A stretch of DNA of 64,000 nt from Oceanibacterium hippocampi (lineage in GTDB: Bacteria; Pseudomonadota; Alphaproteobacteria; Sneathiellales; Sneathiellaceae), in contig NZ_FWFR01000001.1 of NCBI RefSeq assembly GCF_900172325.1, forward strand, positions 2,186,335 to 2,250,334. The letters are read 5' to 3'. The translations under genes and the position numbers were made by a program. The first letter of the stretch is position 1; every line of letters starts with the position of its first letter. Below, in pieces: positions 48,743 through 57,670 of the stretch. Below the pieces are notes generated by a model. It was given only the letters and a program-made list of their open reading frames with translations, ran no database searches and was not told the DNA's origin.

Positions 48743-51175
48743 ATGAAGCGTCTCCTCAAGGTCTTTATCGTTCTGCTTGTGCTCGGGCTGCTTGGCGGCA
48801 TCGCCGGGGCCGGTGCCGTGCTTTATGCCTTCTGGCATTACGGCAAGGGCCTGCCCGATTACCAGCAGCTCGCCGGCTACGAGCCGCCGGTGGTCACCCG
48901 CGTGCATGCGGGCGACGGCTCCCTGCTGACCGAATATGCCCGGGAACGGCGGCTCTTCGTGCCGATCGAGGTGATCCCGAAGCATGTCTGGCAGGCCTTC
49001 CTCTCGGCCGAGGACCAGCGCTTCTTCAGCCATCCGGGCGTCGATTTCATCGGCGTGGCGCGCGCCGTCCTGGTCAACCTGCGGCAGATCGGTACCGACC
49101 GGCGGCCGGTCGGCGCCTCGACAATCACGCAGCAGGTCGCGAAGAACATGCTGCTGACCAACGAGGTCTCGATCGAGCGCAAGGTCAAGGAGATGATCCT
49201 CGCCTTCCGGATCGAGCGCACGATGCCGAAGGAGCGGATCCTCGAGCTCTATCTGAACGAGATCTACCTCGGCCAGGGCAGCTACGGCGTCGCGGCCGCG
49301 GCGCTGACCTATTTCGACAAGGCGCTCGGTGAATTGACGATCCCCGAGGCGGCCTACCTGGCGGCGCTGCCGAAGGCGCCGAACAATTACCACCCGGTGC
49401 GCAAGCGCGATGCCGCGATCGCCCGGCGCAACTGGATCATCGGCCGGATGGTCGAGGACGGCTATGTCCCGGCCGACCAGATGGTGGCCCTGGAGGCGAC
49501 CCCGCTCGGCGTCGTTCCCGGTCGCGAGGCGACCTTCGTCAAGGCCGACTGGTTCGTCGAGGAGGTCCGCCGCGAGCTTTACGATCTCTATGGCGCAGAC
49601 GGTCTCTACGATGGCGGGCTCTCGGTCCGGACGACGATGGAGACCGAGCTGCAACTGCTCGGCCAGCGGGTCCTGCGCGACGGCCTGCGCGCCTACGACC
49701 GGCGGCACGGCTGGCGTGGCCCGCTCGACAGGCTGCCGCTCGACGGCGACTGGCAGGCGCGCTTCGCCGAATGGCCGGTTCCGTCCGGCCTGACGAGCTG
49801 GTGGCCGGCCGTGGTGACCGGTCTCGATGCCCGCGAGGCGATGATTGCCTTCCAGGACGGGAGCACCGGGACGATCCCGCTCGACGCGCTGAAATGGGCG
49901 CGGAAATTCATCTCGGTCGACGGCCGGGGGCCGGCCGTCAAGTCACCGGCTGATGTCCTGGACAAGGGCGACATCGTCGCGGTCTCGCCGCTGGCGGAAG
50001 AGGGCGGGGCCGGCAATCGCTACGCGCTCGAGCAGATCCCGAAGATCAACGGCGCCCTGGTCGCGATGGATCCCCACACCGGGCGGGTGCTGGCGCTGGT
50101 CGGCGGCTGGAGCCACGCGGTGTCCGAGTTCAACCGCGCGACCCAGGCGGCCCGGCAGCCGGGCTCGGCCTTCAAGCCCTTCGTCTACGCCGCGGCAATG
50201 GAGAACGGCTTCACGCCGTCGAGCCTCGTGCTCGACGCCCCGTTCGTCCTCGACCAGGGCGAACTCGGCAAATGGAAGCCGGGCAACTATTCGAACAAGT
50301 TCTACGGTCCCAGTACCTTGCGCCTCGGTCTTGAGAAATCGCGCAACCTGATGACGGTGCGGCTCGCCCGGTCGCTCGGGATCGACGTCGTCGCCGACTA
50401 CGCGAAGCGCTTCGGGATCGCCGAGGACATGCCGCAGATCCTCTCCATGTCGCTCGGCGCGATGCAGACGACGCTGCTCCAGCTCACGACCGCCTACGCG
50501 ATCCTCGACAATGGCGGCAAGAGCCTGACCCCGACCCTGATCGACCGGGTCCAGGATCGCCGCGGCCGGACCATCTTCCGTCATGACAAGCGCGATTGCG
50601 ACGGCTGCCTTGCCGCCTCCTGGCATGGCCAGCCGGTGCCGAAGCTGCCCGACAACCGGAGCCGGGTGATGAGCGCGGAGGGCGCCTACCAGGTCGTGTC
50701 CATGCTCGAGGGCGTGGTCGAGCGGGGGACCGGGCGGAGCATCGCCAGCCTCGGCCGGCCGCTCGCCGGCAAGACCGGCACCACCAACGACAGCTTCGAC
50801 GCCTGGTTCGTCGGCTTCGCGCCGGACCTCGCGGTCGGCGTCTATACCGGCTTCGACCAGCCCTCGACGCTCGGCGACAAGGAGCAGGGGGCCTCGGTCG
50901 CGGCGCCGATCTTCAAGGCCTTCATGGCCGAGGCGCTGGCCGGCCAGCCGGCCATCCCGTTCCGGGTGCCGCCGGGCATCCGCCTGGTCCGGGTGCGCGC
51001 CGATTCGGGCGTCGCCGCCCAGCCGGGCGACCGCAACGTGATCCTGGAGGCCTTCCGGCCGGGCACAGAACCGACCGCCGCGGCCGCCGTGCTGGACGGA
51101 TCCGATATCGGCGCGGCCGGTGGGGCAGCTAGCGCGGGCGGCTCGCTGTCGTCGGGGACCGGCGGGCTTTACTGA
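48743..51175 (+). CDS. mrcA: penicillin-binding protein 1A
   Basis: An 810-residue bifunctional peptidoglycan synthase. Membrane anchor (FIVLLVLGLLGGIAGAGAVL), glycosyltransferase domain with FLSAEDQRFFSHPGVDFIG and GGASTITQQ-type segment (GASTITQQVAKNMLLT), an OB-like insertion, and the transpeptidase: SxxK in QPGSAFKPFVYAAAME, SxN in KSRNLMTVRL, KTG in LAGKTGTTNDSFDAWFVG. The ATG at 48743 was chosen over a TTG four codons earlier. Follows amiC closely and may be cotranscribed. Confidence 0.95.
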   Translation: MKRLLKVFIVLLVLGLLGGIAGAGAVLYAFWHYGKGLPDYQQLAGYEPPVVTRVHAGDGSLLTEYARERRLFVPIEVIPKHVWQAFLSAEDQRFFSHPGVDFIGVARAVLVNLRQIGTDRRPVGASTITQQVAKNMLLTNEVSIERKVKEMILAFRIERTMPKERILELYLNEIYLGQGSYGVAAAALTYFDKALGELTIPEAAYLAALPKAPNNYHPVRKRDAAIARRNWIIGRMVEDGYVPADQMVALEATPLGVVPGREATFVKADWFVEEVRRELYDLYGADGLYDGGLSVRTTMETELQLLGQRVLRDGLRAYDRRHGWRGPLDRLPLDGDWQARFAEWPVPSGLTSWWPAVVTGLDAREAMIAFQDGSTGTIPLDALKWARKFISVDGRGPAVKSPADVLDKGDIVAVSPLAEEGGAGNRYALEQIPKINGALVAMDPHTGRVLALVGGWSHAVSEFNRATQAARQPGSAFKPFVYAAAMENGFTPSSLVLDAPFVLDQGELGKWKPGNYSNKFYGPSTLRLGLEKSRNLMTVRLARSLGIDVVADYAKRFGIAEDMPQILSMSLGAMQTTLLQLTTAYAILDNGGKSLTPTLIDRVQDRRGRTIFRHDKRDCDGCLAASWHGQPVPKLPDNRSRVMSAEGAYQVVSMLEGVVERGTGRSIASLGRPLAGKTGTTNDSFDAWFVGFAPDLAVGVYTGFDQPSTLGDKEQGASVAAPIFKAFMAEALAGQPAIPFRVPPGIRLVRVRADSGVAAQPGDRNVILEAFRPGTEPTAAAAVLDGSDIGAAGGAASAGGSLSSGTGGLY

Positions 51176-51195
51176 GGCCGGGCAAGGTTTTATGG

Positions 51196-51218
51196 TCGCC
51201 CGCCGCGATAGCGGGCGA
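51196..51218 (+). terminator. hairpin after PBP1A
   Basis: TCGCCCGC, loop CGCGATA, GCGGGCGA: eight-pair stem 20 bases after the mrcA stop, before prfB. No T run. Confidence 0.35.
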
Positions 51219-51279
51219 GATCGAGCGATGCGCGATATCCGCTGGCTGTCGCGCCGAATTCCGAAGCTAGAGAGATCAG

Positions 51280-52408
51280 ATGCGGGCTGAACAGCAGGCG
51301 TTAATCGATGACATCAAGCAGTCGCTGGAACTGCTGAGGAGGCATCTTTGACTGGGATCGCGCAACCCGTCGCCTCGACGAGCTGAACGCCCTCAGCGAG
51401 GATCCCGCGCTCTGGAACGATCCGGACCGCGCCCAGTCGCTGATGAAGGAACGCCGCCGCCTCGACGAGGCGGTCACCGGCTACAAGACCCTCGAACAGG
51501 ATCTTGCCGACACCATCGAGCTGATCGAGCTTGCCGAGCTTGAGGATGACGAGGAAGTCCTCGGCGAGGCCGAGGCGTCGCTGCGGGCGCTGCAGGCCAA
51601 CGCGGCGCGCCGGCGGCTGGAAAGCATGCTGTCCGGCGAGGCCGACCAGCTCGACAGCTATCTCGAGATCCATGCCGGCGCGGGCGGCACGGAGAGCCAG
51701 GACTGGGCCTCCATGCTGGTCCGCATGTACAGCCGCTGGGCCGAGGCGCGCGGCTACAAGGTGACGCTGATCGAGGAGAGCGGCGGCGAGGAGGCCGGCA
51801 TCAAGTCGGCGACCCTGCAGATCGCCGGCGAGAACGCCTATGGCTGGCTGAAGACGGAATCCGGCGTGCACCGCCTGGTCCGCATCTCGCCGTTCGATTC
51901 GTCGGCCCGGCGCCACACCAGCTTCGCCTCGGTCGGCGCATTCCCCGTGATCGACGACAGCATCGAGATCGAGATTGAGGACAAGGATCTCCGGATCGAC
52001 ACCTACCGGGCCTCGGGCGCCGGCGGACAGCACGTCAACCGGACCGATTCGGCCGTCCGCATCACCCATATTCCGACCAACATCGTCGTGCAGTGCCAGA
52101 ACGACCGCTCGCAGCACAAGAACCGGGCGACGGCGATGGGCATGCTGAAGGCCCGCCTCTACGAGCGCGAGTTGCAACTCAGGGAAGAGAAGGCGGCGGC
52201 GATGCGCGGCGCCCAGACCGATATCGGCTGGGGCCACCAGATCCGCTCCTACGTCCTGCATCCCTACCAGATGGTCAAGGACCTGCGGACGAGCGTCGAG
52301 ACCAGCAACACGCAGGGCGTGCTCGACGGGGCGCTGGACGATTTCATGGCGGCGGCGCTGGCCCAGCGGGTCGGCGAAGACAATGAGGCCGAGGACGGCG
52401 CGTCCTGA
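51280..52408 (+). CDS. prfB: peptide chain release factor 2, programmed frameshift
   Basis: RF2 recognises UGA and UAA stops. Translation starts at 51280; after 23 codons there is an in-frame TGA (51349-51351), and the main body continues in the +1 frame from 51350, giving 375 residues. The second frame holds the RF2 anticodon tripeptide SPF ([15 protein letters not shown]) and the catalytic GGQ in [15 protein letters not shown]. Length and content are otherwise normal. The start frame alone would give a 23-residue peptide; annotating only the downstream frame from 51443 truncates the protein. Confidence 0.96.
51337..51352 (+). promoter_or_regulatory. RF2 +1 frameshift signal
   Basis: Internal Shine-Dalgarno AGGAGG (51337-51342), then CAT, slippery CTT and TGA followed by C. 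Same order and three-base spacing as in E. coli prfB. Slow reading of UGA at low RF2 lets the ribosome slip to UUU and continue. Confidence 0.92.
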
Positions 52409-52429
52409 GGCAGGGCGGCGTGCGCCGGG

Positions 52430-53206
52430 TCAGTTCATCCTGGTGAGCGGGCGCTCGACAGCCGGCACGTCCGCCGGCAACCGCTCGACCGACGCGGCCG
52501 GGCCCGCGCCGGCCGGCGCGGCGACGACGGTCGGGTCGGCGGCACCGTAAAGCGCGGCGGCGCCGGCGATGTCGCCGGGCTGCAGGCCGCGAAAGAGCTC
52601 GGTATAGCGGAACGACATCAGCTGCCCCGAGGGGCCGGCATGGTCCAGGCCGATCGCGTGGCCGATCTCGTGCGCCAGGGCATAGCGGAGGTCATAGATC
52701 GTCCGGTCGCCGTCGAAGCCGATCTTCCATGTCCGTTCGGGGTTGAGGCAGATCCGCGACTGGCGGATGGCGCGGATACCGCCATCCTGGTCCCGGCGGT
52801 AATCGACATCGGCATAGGCGATGCCCCGGGGAACCGCCTGGACGCCGATGACGATGCCCGCTTTGGTGGCGTCATCGGTGCGCACGAAGCGGATATCGGC
52901 AGCCTGTTCCCACATGGCGAAGGCGGCCGCGGTCTCGCGGTCGAGAACCTCCGGGCTGATGGCCGGATCGTCGAACAGCGAGGTCATGGCATCGATGGCG
53001 CGGCAGTTCCGGGCGGTCGGGAAATGCATCGCCGAGGCGGCGAAAGCATAGCTCACGGTTGCGCCCGACTTCAGCGCGGGCGCGCCCCATTTCACGAGAC
53101 TGCCGTTGAGGCTGAGAAGCTGGTAACGGTCGCGCGCGACCGCCGCCGACATGATGCCGGGCAGGAGCACTGCCAGAAGGGCAACAACTGTAACCGGTAT
53201 CCTCAC
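52430..53206 (-). CDS. secreted matrixin-like zinc metalloprotease
   Basis: A 258-residue exported protein: signal peptide (VTVVALLAVLLPGIMSAAVA), then a metzincin-type zinc site HEIGHAIGLDHAG, which has the third His and is followed by a Met-turn candidate (GQLMSFRY). Earlier blocks include YAFAASAMHFPTARNCRAID and AAAFAMWEQAADIRFVRTDD, resembling the matrixin domain of bacterial M10 proteases. The GTG at 53206 was chosen for its GGAG ribosome binding site; an ATG further upstream adds 28 unrelated-looking residues. A proline/alanine-rich C-terminus follows. Substrate unknown. Confidence 0.85.
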   Translation of the reverse strand: MRIPVTVVALLAVLLPGIMSAAVARDRYQLLSLNGSLVKWGAPALKSGATVSYAFAASAMHFPTARNCRAIDAMTSLFDDPAISPEVLDRETAAAFAMWEQAADIRFVRTDDATKAGIVIGVQAVPRGIAYADVDYRRDQDGGIRAIRQSRICLNPERTWKIGFDGDRTIYDLRYALAHEIGHAIGLDHAGPSGQLMSFRYTELFRGLQPGDIAGAAALYGAADPTVVAAPAGAGPAASVERLPADVPAVERPLTRMN

Positions 53207-53353
53207 CGAAACTCCGTGCCGCCGTAACGGATTTCCGTAATTCGAGCGGACCCGGCTCGGTAGGACTACTGTACCCGGCCCATTCGGCAACCAGCATCGC
53301 GCCGATTGGTAATGATTCGATAAACGACATCGGCCGCGAGGTCAACGAAGGGT

Positions 53354-53398
53354 AGAAAAAGAACGGGACGCCCGACCGCTCTGGCGGCGGGACGTCCC
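53354..53398 (-). terminator. intrinsic terminator of PRC-barrel gene
   Basis: On the minus strand a long GC-rich stem (GGGACG...CGTCCC outer, with an inner CCCG/CGGG part, 53398-53365) is followed by TTCTTTTTC. Textbook Rho-independent terminator 87 bases after the PRC-barrel stop. Confidence 0.85.
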
Positions 53399-53484
53399 GG
53401 AGTTTCAGGCCGCTGCCGCGTCATTCGCGGCCGCGGGAGGCGAGCGGTCTCTCGCGGCGGCGACCCGCAGGGAGGCGGACCGGG

Positions 53485-54042
53485 TTACTCGGCCGCGGCA
53501 CCCGGAAGCTGACCCTTGGTCTGCTGCTCGAGCTGGCGGGCCCGCTCGGCCTGGGCGGCCGCGGCGGCGCGGTCACGCTCGGCCTCGGCCAGCGACTTGA
53601 ACTCCGGCGCCGCGGTGAGCGACTGCTCGGACATGTCGACCATCGCGATCAGCTTGTCGTCCTCGCGGCTCAGCCGGATCTCGTTCCAGGCGACCCCGAC
53701 CTCCTTGCTGCCGAGGCCGAGAAATCCGCCGACCGAGACCACGGCGCCGACCACGCGATCCTGGTCGTCGATGATCAGGTTGGAGATCTCGCCGATATTC
53801 TGGCCTTCCGAGTTGACGACCGGCCGGCCGACGAGATCGGACGAAAGGACCTGGTTGTCGTGCTGGACGGTGATCGAGGCGGTCCCGGCCGGTGCCGTCA
53901 TCGCGCGCGGCGTGGTCTGGGTCGCCTCGGGCGCCTTCGGCTGCACGGCGTCGCTGCCGGTGGTCGCGGTCTCGGCGATGGCCGGGCTCGCGACGGCAAG
54001 CGCGAGCAGCGAGGCGAGGACGAAATTCTGCGTCTTGTACAT
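53485..54042 (-). CDS. PRC-barrel domain exported protein
   Basis: A 185-residue protein: signal peptide (FVLASLLALAVASPAIA), a Thr/Pro-rich linker, then a PRC-barrel-like domain (LSSDLVGRPVVNSEGQNIGE, ISNLIIDDQDRVVGAVVSVG, GVAWNEIRLSREDDKLIAMV) and an Ala/Glu/Gln-rich helix at the end. Similar proteins are often stress-linked, but none has a clear function. CATGGAGGAAG precedes the ATG. Confidence 0.88.
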   Translation of the reverse strand: MYKTQNFVLASLLALAVASPAIAETATTGSDAVQPKAPEATQTTPRAMTAPAGTASITVQHDNQVLSSDLVGRPVVNSEGQNIGEISNLIIDDQDRVVGAVVSVGGFLGLGSKEVGVAWNEIRLSREDDKLIAMVDMSEQSLTAAPEFKSLAEAERDRAAAAAQAERARQLEQQTKGQLPGAAAE

Positions 54043-54499
54043 GGTTCTTCCTCCATGATTGCCACTCTCCGTCCCCTCCACATAGGAAGATGCCCCGGCC
54101 TCGTCAGCAGGCGTCCGGAAATTGACACGATCCGGATTCACAACTGTCACAACGCCGGTTCATCTTGCTTTTCCGCCGGGTTTCCCTAGATAGAGGGGAT
54201 GATGACCGTCCTGCACATTTTCGCTGCGCTACGACGATCGGGGTGCCTGGCCGCGGATGGCCCGCCCCCGAGCTTGCGGTAGGATTCGCGTCTACTGTTC
54301 TTGCCGGCTCGGGGCTGCCCAACGAGTCCCAACTCCATAACGCTCATTCCGGTGTCCTGACCGATCAGTCCTGCTGATCGACCGTCGTCGTTGACGACGG
54401 TCGGCCCGTAACTGTTCCGGTCACGGCTGCGGATTCGGGCTCTGGCAGGAACGGGCCGGCAGCCGTCACGACGGGCCGGCCACTGGCGAGGCACGTACC
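54043..54499. other. intergenic region with two overlapping hairpins
   Basis: No gene recognised over 457 bases. It contains CGATCAG-TCCTG-CTGATCG (54362-54380) directly followed, with two shared bases, by CGACCGTCGTC-GTT-GACGACGGTCG (54379-54403), an 11-pair perfect stem. The pair lies about 100 bases before the DUF1127 gene and could be a leader structure or the end of a small RNA; no T run. ACGGGCCGGC also occurs twice near 54450-54480. Confidence 0.5.
54379..54403 (+). other. perfect 11-bp hairpin
   Basis: CGACCGTCGTC, loop GTT, GACGACGGTCG, the strongest stem in the intergenic sequence upstream of the DUF1127 gene. Role unknown. Confidence 0.6.
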
Positions 54500-54802
54500 A
54501 TGATCTGGTTTCATCGTTTGAAGTCCGATTTCCATTCCCTGCGATCGTTGTGGCGGCGGCGCCAGACACGCATCGCCACGATCCGGGTCCTGCGCCGGCT
54601 CGACGACCGGCTGCTCGACGATATCGGCGTGGTCCGGGGGCGCATCGGGGAGGCCGCCCGCAAGGCGGTCGACGATCGCGCGGCAGCGGGGACGGAGCAG
54701 GCACCCGCCTCCGGGAGGAGGCCGGGACCGCGCCGCACCGTGAGCGGCGAGCGCCCGTCCATCATTCTTCCGTCACCGTTACCGGCGCTGGCGATCGCCT
54801 GA
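54500..54802 (+). CDS. DUF1127 domain small basic protein
   Basis: A 100-residue basic protein. The DUF1127 core RVLRRLDDRLLDDIGVVRGR lies at residues about 30-50, after an Arg-rich helix (LWRRRQTRIATI). Proteins of this family in alphaproteobacteria are small, stress-linked, and some bind RNA or regulate phosphate and carbon flow. The C-terminal Pro/Arg-rich part is variable. CGAGG precedes the ATG. Upstream are two overlapping hairpins. Confidence 0.8.
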   Translation: MIWFHRLKSDFHSLRSLWRRRQTRIATIRVLRRLDDRLLDDIGVVRGRIGEAARKAVDDRAAAGTEQAPASGRRPGPRRTVSGERPSIILPSPLPALAIA

Positions 54803-54852
54803 TCGCCCGCCGTCAGCACCCATTCATTCATTTCAAGACAAAGGATAAAGTC

Positions 54853-55287
54853 ATGTCGACAAGGCACAGCGAGACAACTCTCGGCTCCGACGCCATCATC
54901 GTGACCGACCGCGACCACGAGCGGCTGTTCGGGCTCGCGAATCGGTATGACCAGTTGAACGAAGTCAGCCGCATGCTGGCGCAGGAACTCGAGAACGCCA
55001 AGGTGGTCGACGCCACCGAGATCCCGGCGACCGTGGTCACCATGAATTCGCAGGTGACCGTGCGCGAGGAGGATACCGGCAAGGTCCGCACCTACACGCT
55101 CGTCTATCCGGGCGAGGCGGATATCTCGGCCGGCAAGCTTTCCATCCTGACCCCGGTCGGGACGGCGCTGATCGGCCTGTCCGAGGGCGAGACGATGGAG
55201 TGGACGACACGGGACGGCCGTTCCAAGGAACTGACCGTCGTCAAGGTTGTCTACCAGCCAGAGGCGGACGGCCGCTTCGATCTCTGA
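54853..55287 (+). CDS. Rnk-type regulator, GreA/GreB C-terminal domain
   Basis: A 144-residue cytoplasmic protein. The N-terminal coiled-coil stub (DRDHERLFGLANRYDQLNEV) is short and lacks the acidic tip of GreA, and the C-terminal FKBP-like domain (TLVYPGEADISAGKLSILTP, VGTALIGLSEGETMEW) matches Rnk, the nucleoside diphosphate kinase regulator that binds RNA polymerase. Starts with ATG after AAGGATAAAG. It is close to the DUF1127 gene, possibly cotranscribed. Confidence 0.88.
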   Translation: MSTRHSETTLGSDAIIVTDRDHERLFGLANRYDQLNEVSRMLAQELENAKVVDATEIPATVVTMNSQVTVREEDTGKVRTYTLVYPGEADISAGKLSILTPVGTALIGLSEGETMEWTTRDGRSKELTVVKVVYQPEADGRFDL

Positions 55288-55344
55288 AACGGTCGCTGGC
55301 CGGCTTCGCAGGCGCGTCGCGATCGCGGCGTCCCGGCGGGCCGG

Positions 55345-55830
55345 TCAGATCCGCGCGGCGATCGAATCCTTCGCGGCGAGCCCGTTGCCGGCGTCGTCCT
55401 GCGCCGCCGGCCTGTCCGCACCGTCGGCCGGCTTCGACGGCTGCGGCGCCTCGATACGCTTGGTCTCGGCGGCCTTCTGCGAGTTGCGGCAATGACCGTC
55501 AAGCGTCGCGCCTGCCTCGATCGCGAGGCTCTCGTGATGGATGTCGCCGGTGATCCGCGCGGTCTTCGTGAGCGCGACCCGGCCCGCGCGGACGCAGCCC
55601 CGGACCTCGCCATGGATGGTCACGTCGTCGGCGCGAACCTCGCCCCGGACACAGGCTGTCTGCCCGATGGTCAGCTTGCGCGCGGCGATGTCGCCGTCGA
55701 CCTCGCCATCGACATGGAGCTCGCCATCGGTCTCGAGATTGCCGAGGACCTTCAGGTTGGCGCTGATGATGGACGGCGGCGCGTTGCTCGTCGTCCGTCT
55801 AGCCGTCGTCTTTTCCGCCTTTGAAAACAT
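55345..55830 (-). CDS. bactofilin-family cytoskeletal protein
   Basis: A 161-residue protein with a central bactofilin domain made of repeated beta-strands: NLKVLGNLETDGELHVDGEV, DGDIAARKLTIGQTACVRG, EVRADDVTIHGEVRG, flanked by flexible basic and Ala/Pro tails. Bactofilins polymerise without nucleotides into membrane-near filaments. The ATG chosen (55830) starts the MFSKAEKTT N-terminus typical of the family and lies 32 bases inside the upstream M23 gene, so the two are translationally coupled. Confidence 0.92.
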   Translation of the reverse strand: MFSKAEKTTARRTTSNAPPSIISANLKVLGNLETDGELHVDGEVDGDIAARKLTIGQTACVRGEVRADDVTIHGEVRGCVRAGRVALTKTARITGDIHHESLAIEAGATLDGHCRNSQKAAETKRIEAPQPSKPADGADRPAAQDDAGNGLAAKDSIAARI

Positions 55831-57553
55831 AGCGTCCTGCCTCGAAAAAGTCGGATGGGTCGTAATTCTTGCCCTGGAAGAGGACCTCGTAATGGACATG
55901 CGACCCGGTGCTCCGCCCGGTCGATCCCATGAGTCCGATTTTCTGCCGGAACTGCACCTTCTCCCCGCGCTTCACGAGGGTCTTGTAAAGATGCGCGTAG
56001 CGGGTCTTGAAGCCGGCCCCGTGGTCGATCTCGACCAGCCGACCGTAGGGACCCTTGCTGCCGACATAGGTGACCGTGCCGGCCGACGTGGCCAGTACCG
56101 GGGTCTTCTTCGGTGCCGCGATATCGACACCCGAATGGTAGGCCTTGCGCTTAGTGAACGGATCGCGCCGCTTGCCGAACAGCGACGAGATGTAGCCATT
56201 GTCCGAGGGGCGGGCGAGCGGCATCTGCGACAGCGCCGCCTGCAGGCCGCTCCAGCGGGCAAGGATCAGCTCGATCTGCCCGGCATCCGACATGACGCTG
56301 CCGAGATCGTCCGCGGCACCGGCCGACACGCCGGTCAGGGTCAGCGGCCCGCCCTGGCCGATCGTTTCCGCCGGCGGTTCGGTCACGAAACTGTCGGGGT
56401 CAAGCCCGGCCAGCCGGATCGCGTCCTCAAGGACCGCGACCCCGGCCAGGGTCTGTTCCTGCACCCGGGCGAGCAGATTGGTCTGCGAGCGGCGGATGAT
56501 ATCGACGGTATCCTCGAGCTCGGCGACGGCGCGACGCAGCCGGTCGCGTTCCTGCAGGATGCCTTCCTGGCGCGCCCGCTCGGCGGCGAGCCGGCTCTGG
56601 TTCGCATGCAGCGCGTCGCGCGCCAGCGCCGCCGTCTCGGTGGTCCGGGCGAGTTGGGTCAGAAGCTCCGACGCCCGGCTGCTGACATCGCTGCTGGTAT
56701 CGGCGAGCCGGTCGCGCTGGGCGATGACGCCGGCCAGGGTCGCCTCGCGCTCGGTCAGCTCGGCGGTCAGCGCGGCGCTCTTCCGCTTGGCGGACTCGTA
56801 GGCGGCTTCCAGGTTCGCCAGCCGGCTGCGCAGGCGCTCGCCGGCGGCCGCCTCTTGCGCGGCGAGGCTGCGCTTGGCTTCCAGTTCGCCGGCCAGCGTG
56901 GCCAGCCGGGCATCGCGCCGCCGGTTGTCGGCAAGCGCCGTCTGCAGCTTGTCGCGCAGTTCGGTGAGGTCGCGGAGCGAGGCGGCGAGCCTGTTCCGTG
57001 TCGTGTCGCGATCCTCGCCGGCGGCCGCGACCTCCAGCTCGAGTTTCGCGAGCTTGCGGGCGAGGTCGGCGGACCGTTGCTCGGCCGCCTGCAGCTTGCG
57101 GCGGAGCGTCGCGTTGTCGGAGGCGAGCCGCCCGCCGCGCTGCTCGGCCTTCTGCCGGCGCGCCGTTTCTGCCTCGAGGATGCTCGATGTGGCATCCAGG
57201 TCGGAACGGAGTTTCGACCTGAATTCAATGAGTTCCTGCAATTTGCTGTAGCCGGAGGCGAGCTCGTCGTTGGCCCGGACAAGCTCCTGCCGGGTGGTGT
57301 CGAGCGAGTCGGCAAGATGGTGCCGCTCGGTCCGGAGGATCTCGATCTCGATCCCGCGCGCGTCGAGCAGGCTGTCCTGGAAGACCACCTCGTAGGCACC
57401 ACGGGCAAGCCCGGCGAGGCCGAGTACGAGCAGGGCGACAAGGCCGATCTGGTGACCCAGGCGTAGTGTCAGGAAGCGCACGCGCCCCCTGCTGCGCAGG
57501 TAGATCTGGCGCTCGGGAAAGAATCGCTCGCGCCAGTTTGGCCGCTGGTTCAC
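55799..57553 (-). CDS. M23 family metallopeptidase with coiled coil
   Basis: A 584-residue membrane-anchored envelope protein. A transmembrane segment (IGLVALLVLGLAGLARGAY), a very long coiled coil (residues about 60-360, Ala/Glu/Arg/Leu-rich), and a C-terminal LytM domain with zinc ligands in KAYHSGVDIAAPKKTP and SHVHYEVLFQGKNYDPSDFF. Because the first and last His are present, it is probably an active endopeptidase. In many bacteria a LytM protein is encoded with a bactofilin and the two shape the cell. Overlaps the bactofilin gene by 32 bases. Confidence 0.93.
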   Translation of the reverse strand: MNQRPNWRERFFPERQIYLRSRGRVRFLTLRLGHQIGLVALLVLGLAGLARGAYEVVFQDSLLDARGIEIEILRTERHHLADSLDTTRQELVRANDELASGYSKLQELIEFRSKLRSDLDATSSILEAETARRQKAEQRGGRLASDNATLRRKLQAAEQRSADLARKLAKLELEVAAAGEDRDTTRNRLAASLRDLTELRDKLQTALADNRRRDARLATLAGELEAKRSLAAQEAAAGERLRSRLANLEAAYESAKRKSAALTAELTEREATLAGVIAQRDRLADTSSDVSSRASELLTQLARTTETAALARDALHANQSRLAAERARQEGILQERDRLRRAVAELEDTVDIIRRSQTNLLARVQEQTLAGVAVLEDAIRLAGLDPDSFVTEPPAETIGQGGPLTLTGVSAGAADDLGSVMSDAGQIELILARWSGLQAALSQMPLARPSDNGYISSLFGKRRDPFTKRKAYHSGVDIAAPKKTPVLATSAGTVTYVGSKGPYGRLVEIDHGAGFKTRYAHLYKTLVKRGEKVQFRQKIGLMGSTGRSTGSHVHYEVLFQGKNYDPSDFFEAGRYVFKGGKDDG

Positions 57554-57670
57554 CGTCCTCGCCCCCCAGGGTTCCGCTTCGGCTATGGACGCCGAAAGAT
57601 GTGAAGAAATCGGTAATGCCGATTATGCGAAAGCGCGGCCAAGAGTCCATCGCGCTGCACGCGAGCCCGG

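Noticed and set aside
54101-54180. EcfG-type general stress promoter (GGAAC-N16/17-CGTT) before the PRC-barrel gene
   Set aside because: Closest match GGAAA-15-CGTT differs in base and spacing.
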